The position numbers were made by a program, and so were the translations under genes. 26,670 nucleotides of DNA from a virus: IMG/VR virus record IMGVR_UViG_3300050013_000156, positions 1-26,670 of that record; one strand, 5' to 3'. The notes under the pieces are model-generated. The model saw only the letters and a list, made by a program, of their open reading frames with translations, was not told the DNA's origin and searched no databases. Positions 19,899 to 26,670 of this stretch are shown here, piece after piece (positions within the stretch are counted from its first letter, which is position 1; the number at the start of each line of letters is the position of its first letter).

Positions 19899-20066
19899 TT
19901 AACCTAATCTTTCTTTATAATTTGGAATAAATTCTTTCACATTCTCATTTTCAAATTCATGTCTATATTGTGCCCACCCGCGGTGTAATTTAACTTCCAT
20001 TGTAACCAGCCGAACACCTTCTGGACTTATAGAATCACAAATTATTTTCGCTGTAGGTTGACTCAA
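19899..20066 (-). CDS. 55-aa protein with a ThyX-like N-terminus (truncated or derived)
   Basis: A TTG at 20066, with GGAG 7 nt upstream, gives MSQPTAKIICDSISPEGVRL followed by VTMEVKLHR, which is the first strand-turn-strand of FAD-dependent thymidylate synthase ThyX (xAKIIxDSxSPxGxRLTTxxxxYPR). In ThyX this is followed by FIHxExxTHRxFSRNxxSSRAIP. Here it continues GWAQYRHEFENENVKEFIPN and stops. The catalytic region is absent, so it cannot be an active ThyX. It sits between primase and RNR, where thyX would make sense. It could be a decayed gene or an unrelated short family; a GTG at 20078 is an alternative start. Confidence 0.65.
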   Translation of the reverse strand: MSQPTAKIICDSISPEGVRLVTMEVKLHRGWAQYRHEFENENVKEFIPNYKERLG

Positions 20067-21088
20067 TTTCTTCTCCACTCATTAATCGCTATTCTTGCTT
20101 GTAATCCTGTAAATGTATTATTATCTATGATATTCATAATTTCCTTAGAAGTCTTTCCAGATAAAATCATATCATTCAAATCCTTTTCATATATATTATC
20201 CGGCCACACACATAATTTTTTACCACTATCTGCTATTCGTTTCATATTTTCTATCAGCGTTTTATTCCGTGGTTCATTATCATATAGGAAAACCAAATTA
20301 TCAAAAAGGGATAAATCCGAAGAACCCAAATTGGATCCAGCGGCAGCAATAGAATTAGAAATGCAAAGACTGTCAAAAGGACCTTCCACCACGTATACTT
20401 TATTGGTGGGAACCACCCGATCCAATCCGTATATTTTTGGAGACTCTTTATCCACTTTGATGGTGATATATCGGAGTCCTTTGTTACTGAAGGATCGTCC
20501 TTGTATTGCAGTAATTCGTTTTTCTTTATTTCGGAAGGGAATAATAATGCGGGGTTCTTTAATCGTAATTCCATATTCATTATCTGGTTCAATCTTATCA
20601 ACTAACGATTTAAAATCATTAATAAAATATATATCATTCCAATATTCTACTGGAATCTGCCTTTGTGCAATATACGTTCTAGCATAATGCAAATCGGATA
20701 AGTCAGCAATACTAACACAAGTATCCAAAATATAATTATTTGATCCAGTAGAAATATGATCTTGGAAATTAGGTTTGAAATTAAATTTACCATATTCATC
20801 TTTCTTATCAGGAGTTTTCTCTTTATACCTTTCAAAAATATATTGTTCATATAAATCAAAATTTATTTCTTTAAGGAAATCACCTAAGGAACAACTACGA
20901 CCACAATTATGACAATAATAATGTAAATTATCACCTTTTGTAATAAAGTATCCCCTTGCTTTAATTTTACTTTTTGCTGAATCCAGGCAAAATGGGCACC
21001 GCAGGTTGTAAGTCTTTGTATTTTTTCTTTTAAATTTATCTAACTGAGGACCCACTTGAGAAATATATTTATGATCTATGAATAACAT
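20063..21088 (-). CDS. DNA primase, T4 gp61-like
   Basis: At 341 aa it matches T4 gp61 (342 aa). An N-terminal zinc finger is RCPFC (C31, C34)...YYCHNC (C59, C62). A TOPRIM domain follows, with VYVVEGPFDSL (E235), FLYDNEPRNK (D270, E272) and WPDNIYEKDLNDMI. It makes RNA primers on the lagging strand together with the gene 41-type helicase, which is not in this window. The ATG at 21088 has no clear ribosome binding site; upstream is a 100-nt leader with a 14-bp stem. Its last codons overlap the start of the ThyX-like ORF. Confidence 0.93.
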   Translation of the reverse strand: MLFIDHKYISQVGPQLDKFKRKNTKTYNLRCPFCLDSAKSKIKARGYFITKGDNLHYYCHNCGRSCSLGDFLKEINFDLYEQYIFERYKEKTPDKKDEYGKFNFKPNFQDHISTGSNNYILDTCVSIADLSDLHYARTYIAQRQIPVEYWNDIYFINDFKSLVDKIEPDNEYGITIKEPRIIIPFRNKEKRITAIQGRSFSNKGLRYITIKVDKESPKIYGLDRVVPTNKVYVVEGPFDSLCISNSIAAAGSNLGSSDLSLFDNLVFLYDNEPRNKTLIENMKRIADSGKKLCVWPDNIYEKDLNDMILSGKTSKEIMNIIDNNTFTGLQARIAINEWRRN

Positions 21089-21099
21089 AATTAACCGGT

Positions 21100-21178
21100 G
21101 AGTAGATTTCTATCAATCATGAATCCCAGTATATTTAATCCATAACATGTATGGCCGCCGGGTAATAGAAATCTACTC
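21100..21178 (-). promoter_or_regulatory. 14-bp stem-loop in the primase mRNA leader
   Basis: GAGTAGATTTCTAT (21178-21165 on this strand) is perfectly complementary to 21113-21100, around a 51-nt loop that holds a smaller hairpin CCATA-CATGT-TATGG. The transcript from P9 should start about 4 nt before the stem. The stem ends 11 nt before the primase ATG, which lacks a Shine-Dalgarno. It could regulate translation, protect the 5' end, or be a small RNA in itself. Confidence 0.65.
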
Positions 21179-21188
21179 TTATGAATTA

Positions 21189-21217
21189 ATTATAACACAA
21201 ATATATGAAATTGTCAA
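21189..21217 (-). promoter_or_regulatory. Sigma70-type promoter P9 (with leader)
   Basis: The -35 box TTGACA (21217-21212, TTGACAATTT) and the -10 box TATAAT (21194-21189) are separated by 17 nt, a perfect consensus. It serves primase, the ThyX-like ORF and RNR, with a structured leader of about 95 nt. Confidence 0.9.
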
Positions 21218-21220
21218 ATT

Positions 21221-21910
21221 TTATTTTTGAGGAATTTGTTGTTCCGGAACTTGTAATTGAACTGTTGTTTGCTGTGGATTAATAGCCTTATGGAATACAT
21301 TTGAAAATAATTCTTGCATAAAGAACCCAGCGACTATAGCTCCACCAACTATTAAATATCGCCAAAATTCCAATTTTTGTATTTTTTGATTAGCTGTATT
21401 TTTAAAGTCAGTAATTTCCGCAGTTATTTCTTTAAATGCTTTATTATTATTTTCAACATGTAAATCTATTTTTTCTTCCAATTTTATTATTTCTGCGCTA
21501 GTTTCATTTTTTAATTCTACGAAGGTTTCTTTATAAAATCCCAATTGATTATCATGGATAGTTACCAATGATTTTATCGAATCCAAAACCTCAGTTAATT
21601 TATCTACAGTAGTATCTATTTTAATAAAATATTTTTCAAATACGGTAATATCTCTTTTAATAGTACTAATTTCGGCAATTAAATTGTAAAGTTGATTGTT
21701 TGTCAAGGATGCACCAGTATCACCTTTCGGACCGGTGTCACCGGTAATACCTCTGTCTCCAACATGACCGGTGTCACCGGTAATACCTCTGTCTCCAACA
21801 TGACCGGTGTCACCGGTAATACCTCTGTCTCCAACATGACCGGTTTCACCTTTCTGTCCGGTTTCTCCTGGTTCACCTTTGTGCCCAGTTTTACCTCTTA
21901 AATTTTCCAT
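21221..21910 (-). CDS. Membrane-anchored collagen-like protein (229 aa)
   Basis: From the ATG at 21910 (an earlier ATG at 21964 overlaps the previous gene) residues 5-66 are Gly-X-Y triplets (KTGHKGEPGETGQKGETG, then three identical GHVGDRGITGDT units). A long helical, coiled-coil-prone region follows (ISTIKRDITVFEKYFIKIDT onward, to about 190), with one membrane helix YLIVGGAIVAGFFMQELF and a Q/P-rich tail. Phage collagen-like proteins are usually fibre or decoration parts, but a C-terminal membrane anchor is unusual and suggests display in the cell envelope. The function is unknown. It ends at the P9 -35 box; I see no terminator. Confidence 0.82.
   Translation of the reverse strand: MENLRGKTGHKGEPGETGQKGETGHVGDRGITGDTGHVGDRGITGDTGHVGDRGITGDTGPKGDTGASLTNNQLYNLIAEISTIKRDITVFEKYFIKIDTTVDKLTEVLDSIKSLVTIHDNQLGFYKETFVELKNETSAEIIKLEEKIDLHVENNNKAFKEITAEITDFKNTANQKIQKLEFWRYLIVGGAIVAGFFMQELFSNVFHKAINPQQTTVQLQVPEQQIPQK
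21730..21837 (-). repeat. Three perfect 36-bp tandem repeats in the collagen-like gene
   Basis: Units at 21730-21765, 21766-21801 and 21802-21837 are identical and encode GHVGDRGITGDT each. A partial fourth unit follows with divergence. Identity at synonymous sites means recent duplication, so copy number probably varies between relatives. Confidence 0.95.
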
Positions 21911-21923
21911 ATCTGACCAACTT

Positions 21924-22169
21924 CTATTTTTTAGAATAACATGATTTACATACCATATTGCCATTCAATAAAACTTTTGGTTCCATGTGTTCTTCACAAA
22001 TACCTAATGACTCAAAAACATTTTTTAATTTTGTAGCTAATTGTATATCATTATTATAGCCATTAAATTTTCTCTTTATGGGAGGTGTCCCCAACGGAAT
22101 ATCAATTCCAGTCAAACCCACACCTGTACTCAATCCAATATCCTCAACTAAATTTTTATAAGTCTTCAT
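21924..22169 (-). CDS. Small protein with C-terminal zinc knuckle (81 aa)
   Basis: The ATG at 22169 (MKTYKNLVEDIGLSTGVGLT) has GAGGA 8 nt upstream; an upstream in-frame start at 22202 lies inside the previous gene. The middle is GIDIPLGTPPIKRKFNGYNND. The C-terminus has a possible CxxH...CxxC site (ICEEHMEP...MVCKSCYSKK), as in small phage zinc proteins. No family is recognised. It overlaps the genes on both sides if the longer starts are used. Confidence 0.75.
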   Translation of the reverse strand: MKTYKNLVEDIGLSTGVGLTGIDIPLGTPPIKRKFNGYNNDIQLATKLKNVFESLGICEEHMEPKVLLNGNMVCKSCYSKK

Positions 22170-22482
22170 TAAAGAATTCCTCAAATAAATTATTAGCTTC
22201 ACAAGAATCTGGATTTACATCTTCTCTGAATAATCCATATACAGCAAGATATTTTGCTAATTGGCTTTTTCCTCCAGGAAGTTTTTCTATAAAACGGCGA
22301 AGATTAAGACAAAATTTTATCATTGTGTTATATGCATTTTTCTCTTGGTATGTATTTAATTCCCAAGTTTTCTTTAATACTTTTCCATCACGATCAATGA
22401 TGCCCAATTTATACGCATCCAATTTTATATATGGTTCCGTAAGATACTTTATCATCTTTATCATCAGTAGGTACTCTAGCAT
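22156..22482 (-). CDS. Conserved T4-like phage protein (108 aa)
   Basis: The block YIKLDAYKLGIIDRDGKVLK, followed by NLRRFIEKLPGGKSQLAKYLA, matches a hypothetical family I recall from many T4-like and cyanobacterial myoviruses; no function is assigned there. The start overlaps the previous stop as TAATG, with GGAG 8 nt upstream. It lies beside the 134-aa conserved protein, and the pair is typically found near virion genes. Confidence 0.78.
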   Translation of the reverse strand: MLEYLLMIKMIKYLTEPYIKLDAYKLGIIDRDGKVLKKTWELNTYQEKNAYNTMIKFCLNLRRFIEKLPGGKSQLAKYLAVYGLFREDVNPDSCEANNLFEEFFNEDL

Positions 22483-22886
22483 TAAAGTGACTCCAACTGT
22501 TTCATAATATTTTCATCAATTTTTATTTTCATTGTCTCAATATCTCTGCCGCATATACCATGAATTATTTTTGGTTGTAAATTTAAAAATACCAAAAATG
22601 TTTTCAAAATTGGATATAAAATAGGATCCATTTTGTAATATAACAATCTAATGGCCACATATCTTTCAAATACATTAAAAAATATAATCAAATGATTCAA
22701 AGATAATCGGAGTCGGCCTGGACTCATTTCTCCAATTTCCAAATATTTATTGAATAATCTTTTCAAATATTTTAATAATAATAAATCCTCTTTAAATTCT
22801 CCAATATTCTTACAGTGTATATTAGTATAACCAGATACAGCAAAATCAAAAAAATTATCTTCTGTTAAATTCGTTTTATCGAGCAT
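22482..22886 (-). CDS. Conserved phage protein (134 aa), DUF7207-like
   Basis: KEDLLLLKYLKRLFNKYLE followed by LRLSLNHLIIFFNVFERYVA and LKTFLVFLNLQP is a pattern recurring in T4-like phages (FKEDLxxxKYIKRLxxRY...RLxLNHIIVLxNVFG...LKTFLVFLN). The function is unknown. The sequence CATAAATA lies 9 nt before the ATG but also contains the previous gene's stop, so it is not called as a promoter. The protein is mostly amphipathic helix. Confidence 0.78.
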   Translation of the reverse strand: MLDKTNLTEDNFFDFAVSGYTNIHCKNIGEFKEDLLLLKYLKRLFNKYLEIGEMSPGRLRLSLNHLIIFFNVFERYVAIRLLYYKMDPILYPILKTFLVFLNLQPKIIHGICGRDIETMKIKIDENIMKQLESL

Positions 22887-22897
22887 TCACCAAATAT

Positions 22898-23365
22898 TTA
22901 TGCTTCAGATATGGATGGTGGTACTGGTGGATCAGGTACAGCAAAAATTTCAGTATTTAAATGATATAATGGTCCACTCTTTAAAAATTGAAATTTAATT
23001 CCTAATCCATGAGGGAAAAACTTTAACCACGCATTATCGTTAGGAGGCAAAGAACCACCCTCAACACTAACAACATCGTTATGAGCCACTAATATTTTCT
23101 CAAATGAACCCACGTTACCCAAAAAATAAACACTATCGAATGTCAATCCAAATGATAATTTCAATCGAGTTTTAATTCGTTCAATAATATAATATGGATT
23201 CAATGCTGGTGTATCTGTTAAGACCACCAGCATTGAATTAATTTCTTCTAATAATCTTTCACGTTCATTAGAATTTAACCCGCTATTAATATTACCAGGT
23301 GAAGGTATTGTTGGGTTCGTATTGTCTTCTTTTAAGAAGTGTTGAAATGTTTTATTAAAAGACAT
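22898..23365 (-). CDS. Hypothetical phage protein (155 aa)
   Basis: The N-terminus MSFNKTFQHFLKEDNTNPTI is of the type seen in phage head/neck operons (FKxFLxE). It continues with a helix NERERLLEEINSMLVVL, a mixed domain RIKTRLKLSFGLTFDSVYFL and a proline-rich end. No domain is recognised. It lies directly downstream of the 619-aa structural protein, which suggests a virion or assembly role (inference). Confidence 0.72.
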   Translation of the reverse strand: MSFNKTFQHFLKEDNTNPTIPSPGNINSGLNSNERERLLEEINSMLVVLTDTPALNPYYIIERIKTRLKLSFGLTFDSVYFLGNVGSFEKILVAHNDVVSVEGGSLPPNDNAWLKFFPHGLGIKFQFLKSGPLYHLNTEIFAVPDPPVPPSISEA

Positions 23366-23373
23366 ATTATTCC

Positions 23374-25233
23374 TTAATTGACATACACGGTTGTAACTGT
23401 TGGAGGAGTAAATGTTAATGGTGATGTTTCATTTCCAGCTTCATCTAACATTGTTCCTGAATTTAAATTAAGCGGAGAATGAACACTGAAATTACCAGCA
23501 GTACAAGAATCTCCAACAACAACGGGATATGTAAACGTTAATGTATTTGTACCAGATCCGGTTGCATAAACCGCTTGTTTATTTCCTGAAGTAATATTTA
23601 ATTGAATTTCAGGAGATCCTGTAACTGTTACAGCTTTATTAAATGTTGCTGTTAATGTTACCACATTAGTTGTTACCAAATGTGTTCCATTGGCAGGTCC
23701 AGTCATTCCTGTAATCGTGGGTACAACACCATCTATAATAACGGCGCTCGTATTTGGAGAAGTAAAGAAAGCATTAATTGGAATACTATTTGCATCCACT
23801 AATGTTCCTCCATTTAATTGAACTTCCGGAACCAATGCCACTTGACCTGCAACACCAGATACAGCAGATGTTACCACATATGTCCAAAGTAATGTTGCTG
23901 TTCCTGTTCCACTTGCATAAGAAACACTAGCATCAACACCATTAATTACCAATTCAAGAAATGGAGTTCCACCACTTGTATTAACTGTAATCGGACGATC
24001 ATAAATGGTTGTAATTGTAACTGTTGAACCCAAATCATATGTTGCAGCATTTAATGTTGGTGTAGTTAAAATACTACCAGAAACACCTGAAGTAACTGTT
24101 AAAAGTTGTAAATCAGGCACAACAGTTATACCACCAGATAAATTAGTAACTGCTTGAACAGCTACATTTGTTGCACCAGTTCCTGGCAATGATGCTGTTA
24201 CTAAAGCGGCCGCGGCCGGAGTAGCATTTACAATATTTTTAACTAATGTTGCTGTTGAACTTGAAGTTATAGTTCCAGAACTAGTAGCTAATGTAACTGT
24301 AATAGCAGTTCCAGAAACCGAACAAGAAAGTCCGTTTGTTCCACCAGTATTTACATAAGCAACTGTAATCGCATTGCCTTCTACACCAGGATAATTTAAT
24401 GCCGGATAAGAAGCTCCACTTGCAAGAGCGGTATATAATACTTGTCCGTTTGTTGTAGATCCAGTTGTTAAAGTGGCTGTTGTATTTGTTGGATTTGTTA
24501 ATGTGGCAACATTACTATTTAAATAGCTCTTAATTGTTCCACCATTTAAATTAATATTTCCTGAAATTACAACACCATTTGCAGCACATACATCAGAAGG
24601 TACGCATCTATAAACAAACAATAAAGTAGCTGTTCCACCTGTTGTAGATGAAGTATTTTCTCCAATATCAAATCCAGCTTTTGGTGTGTAAAGTGCTTTA
24701 CGCGCAACACTATTGATTGTAATGGGAAGATAAGGCTGCCCGGTTACTTTAATTTGGGAATTAAATTGCACTGCAAATGTCAAATAACTATATGTTGAAT
24801 ATGCTGTTGTTTTGCTAGCAATTGCTTGTCCACTTGTTGCAACAAATCCCCCATATAATGAAATTGAATTAATTGTTGGTGTTTGAACAACTCCAGGACC
24901 AACAACCGTTGTAACAACTACGGCTGTAGAACCACTTGTTCCACCTGTTAATGTTTCTGCAACTTGGAAAGGTCCACCAGATACATAATTTACTACTAAT
25001 GTTTTTGTTGATGCCACATAACTAGCAACAACTCCTGTTGCGCTTGATGTTCCACCTGTTACCGTTTCGGCCACTGTGAAAGGTCCTGAAACAGTTTTTA
25101 ATGTGAATGTTGCACCACCCTTGGTATCGAAAACTTCCAAAACTTCATTTGTTACGGGGTGTACATATCCGTTTTTCCCAATCACAGCGTTTGGGCAAAA
25201 GCGCGGCTTTTGAGTTCTAGTCCATAATGCCAT
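23374..25233 (-). CDS. Large beta-rich virion protein with Ig-like repeats (619 aa)
   Basis: GGAG precedes the ATG at 25233. Residues 1-35 (MALWTRTQKPRFCPNAVIGK...) are the only part with normal composition. Two copies of a GPFxVAETxTGGTSxxTxVV unit follow (about 50-108). There are several Ig/cadherin-like sheets with GTATLLFVYRC, GTATLLWTYVV and TNTLTFTYPVV near their ends. One segment, YPGVEGNAITVAYVNTGGTN...LVKNIVNATPAAAALVTA...LSGG, recurs in many phage structural proteins. T, V, G, S and A make up most of it. It is probably a decoration, fibre or tail-surface protein; which one is not decided. Confidence 0.82.
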   Translation of the reverse strand: MALWTRTQKPRFCPNAVIGKNGYVHPVTNEVLEVFDTKGGATFTLKTVSGPFTVAETVTGGTSSATGVVASYVASTKTLVVNYVSGGPFQVAETLTGGTSGSTAVVVTTVVGPGVVQTPTINSISLYGGFVATSGQAIASKTTAYSTYSYLTFAVQFNSQIKVTGQPYLPITINSVARKALYTPKAGFDIGENTSSTTGGTATLLFVYRCVPSDVCAANGVVISGNINLNGGTIKSYLNSNVATLTNPTNTTATLTTGSTTNGQVLYTALASGASYPALNYPGVEGNAITVAYVNTGGTNGLSCSVSGTAITVTLATSSGTITSSSTATLVKNIVNATPAAAALVTASLPGTGATNVAVQAVTNLSGGITVVPDLQLLTVTSGVSGSILTTPTLNAATYDLGSTVTITTIYDRPITVNTSGGTPFLELVINGVDASVSYASGTGTATLLWTYVVTSAVSGVAGQVALVPEVQLNGGTLVDANSIPINAFFTSPNTSAVIIDGVVPTITGMTGPANGTHLVTTNVVTLTATFNKAVTVTGSPEIQLNITSGNKQAVYATGSGTNTLTFTYPVVVGDSCTAGNFSVHSPLNLNSGTMLDEAGNETSPLTFTPPTVTTVYVN

Positions 25234-25234
25234 A

Positions 25235-25942
25235 TTATTTCTCCTTTAAATTTAACCATCTTTTCTTTTGTGCTTCACTCATTTTCTTTTTTGTTTCTTC
25301 TGAAGCCTTTTTACCTAAATGAGTCAATCTTTGTTTTTCTTTTGATTTTTCCGAATGATTCCTACCATAAAAAGGATTATTTTCACCATACAAATTTCTT
25401 TTTATATTTTTCTTTTTCAATGTTTCGGAACATTTCTTTTTAGATTCTTCCGCATGTCTAAATCCTTTATGAGATTTAGACATATTCTTTTTAGATATTT
25501 CGGAATGTTTTCTACCTAACCAATTATTCGGAATTCCTTTGTGGACTTCAGATAAATGTTTTTTTGTTTCTTCAGAATGTGGTTGATGTTTTACTTTTTT
25601 AGCTGATAAACTCATTTTTTTGCGAGTTTCATCAGAAGGTTTTCCACAACCATCTCCACCTAGAGTTAAATTATATCCATGATGATATGTATCATATTTA
25701 AATATCATAATAATTTCTAAATTTTTGGCTTCTTTTAAAGTGGGTATATTATCTATAAGTATTTCATGAGTCCAAGAATCTTTGGGATATTTTCTAATAG
25801 CTTTTGAAATTTTTCTTTTAGAAATGTTATTTCTAGACTCCTTTAAATGCCCCTTCCAACGATTTTCAATAGTTAAATGGGTATATCCAATATACGCTTT
25901 ATTGGAAATATTATTTGTATGTTTATAAATTAAATATTTCAT
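25235..25942 (-). CDS. GIY-YIG homing endonuclease with NUMOD3 repeats (235 aa)
   Basis: The ATG at 25942 (MKYLIYKHTNNISNKAYIGY) carries the GIY-YIG signature with KAYIGYTHLTIENRWKGH and the conserved R. It is followed by a run of NUMOD3 repeats (KPSDETRKKMS, QPHSEETKKHLS, RKHSEISKKNMS, RNHSEKSKEKQ, KASEETKKKMSEAQKKRW). It sits exactly between two genes, with a TAATATG junction on each side, and its last codons supply the GGAG ribosome binding site of the structural gene. Unlike the other free-standing copies it is on the minus strand and co-oriented with its neighbours. Confidence 0.9.
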   Translation of the reverse strand: MKYLIYKHTNNISNKAYIGYTHLTIENRWKGHLKESRNNISKRKISKAIRKYPKDSWTHEILIDNIPTLKEAKNLEIIMIFKYDTYHHGYNLTLGGDGCGKPSDETRKKMSLSAKKVKHQPHSEETKKHLSEVHKGIPNNWLGRKHSEISKKNMSKSHKGFRHAEESKKKCSETLKKKNIKRNLYGENNPFYGRNHSEKSKEKQRLTHLGKKASEETKKKMSEAQKKRWLNLKEK

Positions 25943-25943
25943 A

Positions 25944-26198
25944 TTAAACAATTTTTGATGGTTTGTTAGGTTCAACCGTCTGGCGATCTGGATGAAATTC
26001 CGGATTTATTATAATTTTCTCACCAGTTACTTCCTCAATTTCTTCTTCCTCTTTTTTCTTTTTACCTTTTTCCACAAGAAGTTTCTTTTTTTCATCCTCA
26101 GTTAAAGGGGACCTTTCTGGGTTCTCTTCTTTACCCTCTAATATAGAGAGGACTTTATCCATTAGGGTTTGAGGTATTTGGAATGATTCTAGGCTCAT
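25944..26198 (-). CDS. Small charged phage protein (84 aa)
   Basis: AAGGA lies 7 nt before the ATG at 26198. MSLESFQIPQTLMDKVLSILEGK is an amphipathic start, followed by a very charged stretch (EDEKKKLLVEKGKKKKEEEE) and a proline-rich tail. It is likely disordered in the middle and could be a scaffold or internal head component (inference from composition and place). A late-type box lies 20 nt upstream. Confidence 0.75.
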   Translation of the reverse strand: MSLESFQIPQTLMDKVLSILEGKEENPERSPLTEDEKKKLLVEKGKKKKEEEEIEEVTGEKIIINPEFHPDRQTVEPNKPSKIV

Positions 26199-26217
26199 AT
26201 AATTTTCCTTATAATAG

Positions 26218-26225
26218 TATTTATA
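26218..26225 (-). promoter_or_regulatory. Possible T4-late-type promoter for the virion genes
   Basis: TATAAATA at 26225-26218 lies 19 nt before the ATG of the 84-aa gene, leaving room for a short leader with AAGGA, and falls in an intergenic gap ahead of probable virion genes. Chance occurrence of the octamer remains possible. Confidence 0.45.
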
Positions 26226-26230
26226 ATTCT

Positions 26231-26670
26231 TTAACTCCTCATTATTTGGAAAGGTGAATTAAAACTGTCATATTTGGGAAAATTTCCAGCAAGTTCCTTA
26301 ATTTTTCTTACAGTTTCCGCTAATTTATTTCCATCAGTTTTAGGATCCTCTGGACGCATATATTCCCTATTTTCATTTTGGTCAGATTCATGGCAATTTG
26401 CTTTATCCAATCCATAGGCGTCATGAGAATCTCCCCGAATAGCAGAATCCCCTTTATCGAATACCTTCTCAGAATCCTTTTCTTCCTTCAATTTACCGGA
26501 CATTTTCTGTTTTCCCTTCTTCTTATAAACAGCATCACGTAAAGAGAAATCTGAAGACCCTGGTTTATAGATGCCATTACCAGTACCATGAGATCCCTTT
26601 ATTCCCAAATGACCAGCGGATTTCTCAGCGTCCTTTTGATCGGTGAATTCATAGGGTAACAACTTTTTGG
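26231..26670 (-). CDS. Hypothetical phage protein, N-terminus outside the window
   Basis: The frame is open to the edge; the TTG at 26662 is only an internal possibility. The visible 143+ residues are polar and probably disordered: FTDQKDAEKSAGHLGIKGSH then GTGNGIYKPGSSD, a KKKGKQKMSGKLKEEKDSEK stretch, and a CHESDQNENREYMRPEDPK segment. The pattern AEKxAxxLGIxGxHGxGxGxYxPG is one I associate with phage proteins of unknown function. It lies upstream of the late-type box. Confidence 0.7.
   Translation of the reverse strand, partial: KKLLPYEFTDQKDAEKSAGHLGIKGSHGTGNGIYKPGSSDFSLRDAVYKKKGKQKMSGKLKEEKDSEKVFDKGDSAIRGDSHDAYGLDKANCHESDQNENREYMRPEDPKTDGNKLAETVRKIKELAGNFPKYDSFNSPFQIMRS

Noticed and set aside
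21730-21837. 36-bp repeats of CRISPR-like length
   Set aside because: The units are directly adjacent with no spacers, and they encode collagen triplets in frame.
22886-22902. CATAAATA as a leaderless late promoter for the 134-aa gene
   Set aside because: The box contains the stop codon of the preceding gene and differs from consensus; the genes are simply adjacent in one operon.

Overview
This 26.7 kb, AT-rich window looks like part of the genome of a large tailed phage (T4-like replication and RNA-repair gene set), probably metagenomic. The evidence is a T4-type RNase H (304 aa), a gp61-type primase (341 aa), a T4-type polynucleotide kinase/phosphatase and RNA ligase 1, a MazG-like hydrolase, an intein-split class II ribonucleotide reductase, free-standing homing endonucleases, T4-late-promoter-like TATAAATA boxes, and dense ATGA/TAATG gene overlaps. 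Nearly every gene is on the minus strand. The plus strand carries only mobile endonucleases, one endonuclease relic and an FmdB-like zinc-ribbon gene. The host is not certain. A phage-borne PEP-CTERM protein points to a Gram-negative host with an exosortase, and its body resembles acidobacterial PEP-CTERM proteins as I remember them (inference).

Layout, read right to left in the direction of most transcription. 26670-21221 holds probable virion or late genes: an incomplete gene at the edge, a small charged protein, a GIY-YIG homing endonuclease, a 619-aa Ig-like/beta-rich structural protein, several conserved small phage proteins, and a membrane-anchored collagen-like protein with three perfect 36-bp repeats. 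21217-16551 starts with a promoter and a hairpin leader, then primase, a 55-aa protein whose N-terminus matches ThyX thymidylate synthase, and RNR with a 479-aa HNH intein inside the active-site NPCGE motif. 16550-14877 encodes small proteins, a Seg-like protein and a PPP-type phosphatase. 14849-11172 encodes an OB-fold protein, RNA ligase 1, MazG and a PD-(D/E)XK nuclease. 11171-9776 encodes polynucleotide kinase. 8914-5796 holds small proteins and an AT-hook-like 393-aa protein. 5674-2162 encodes RNase H, small zinc-binding proteins, a frameshifted DUF4177-like gene, a PEP-CTERM protein, a metallophosphoesterase and a SprT-like protease. 2184-955 has two tiny ORFs, tRNA-Pro(UGG) and a circularly permuted tmRNA gene.

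Two results stand out. First, 1391-964 on the minus strand is a circularly permuted (two-piece) tmRNA. The T-arm and 3' acceptor strand (1236-1206) lie upstream of the 5' acceptor strand and the TTTCGACGGG D-region (1134 onward), and a tag frame ends ...ELPLAA-stop. Second, nine minus-strand sigma70-type promoters all have exactly 17-nt spacers. In six of them the first base of the start codon lies 6-8 nt below the -10 box, so those mRNAs should be leaderless. These six share TTGACnTTCC, whereas the three promoters with real leaders have TTGACAAT.

Functionally the region combines nucleotide supply (RNR, MazG), primer synthesis and removal (primase, RNase H), RNA repair (kinase/phosphatase plus ligase) and translation rescue (tmRNA, tRNA-Pro). 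Mobile endonucleases have moved repeatedly through the promoter gaps and have left recognisable deletion scars.
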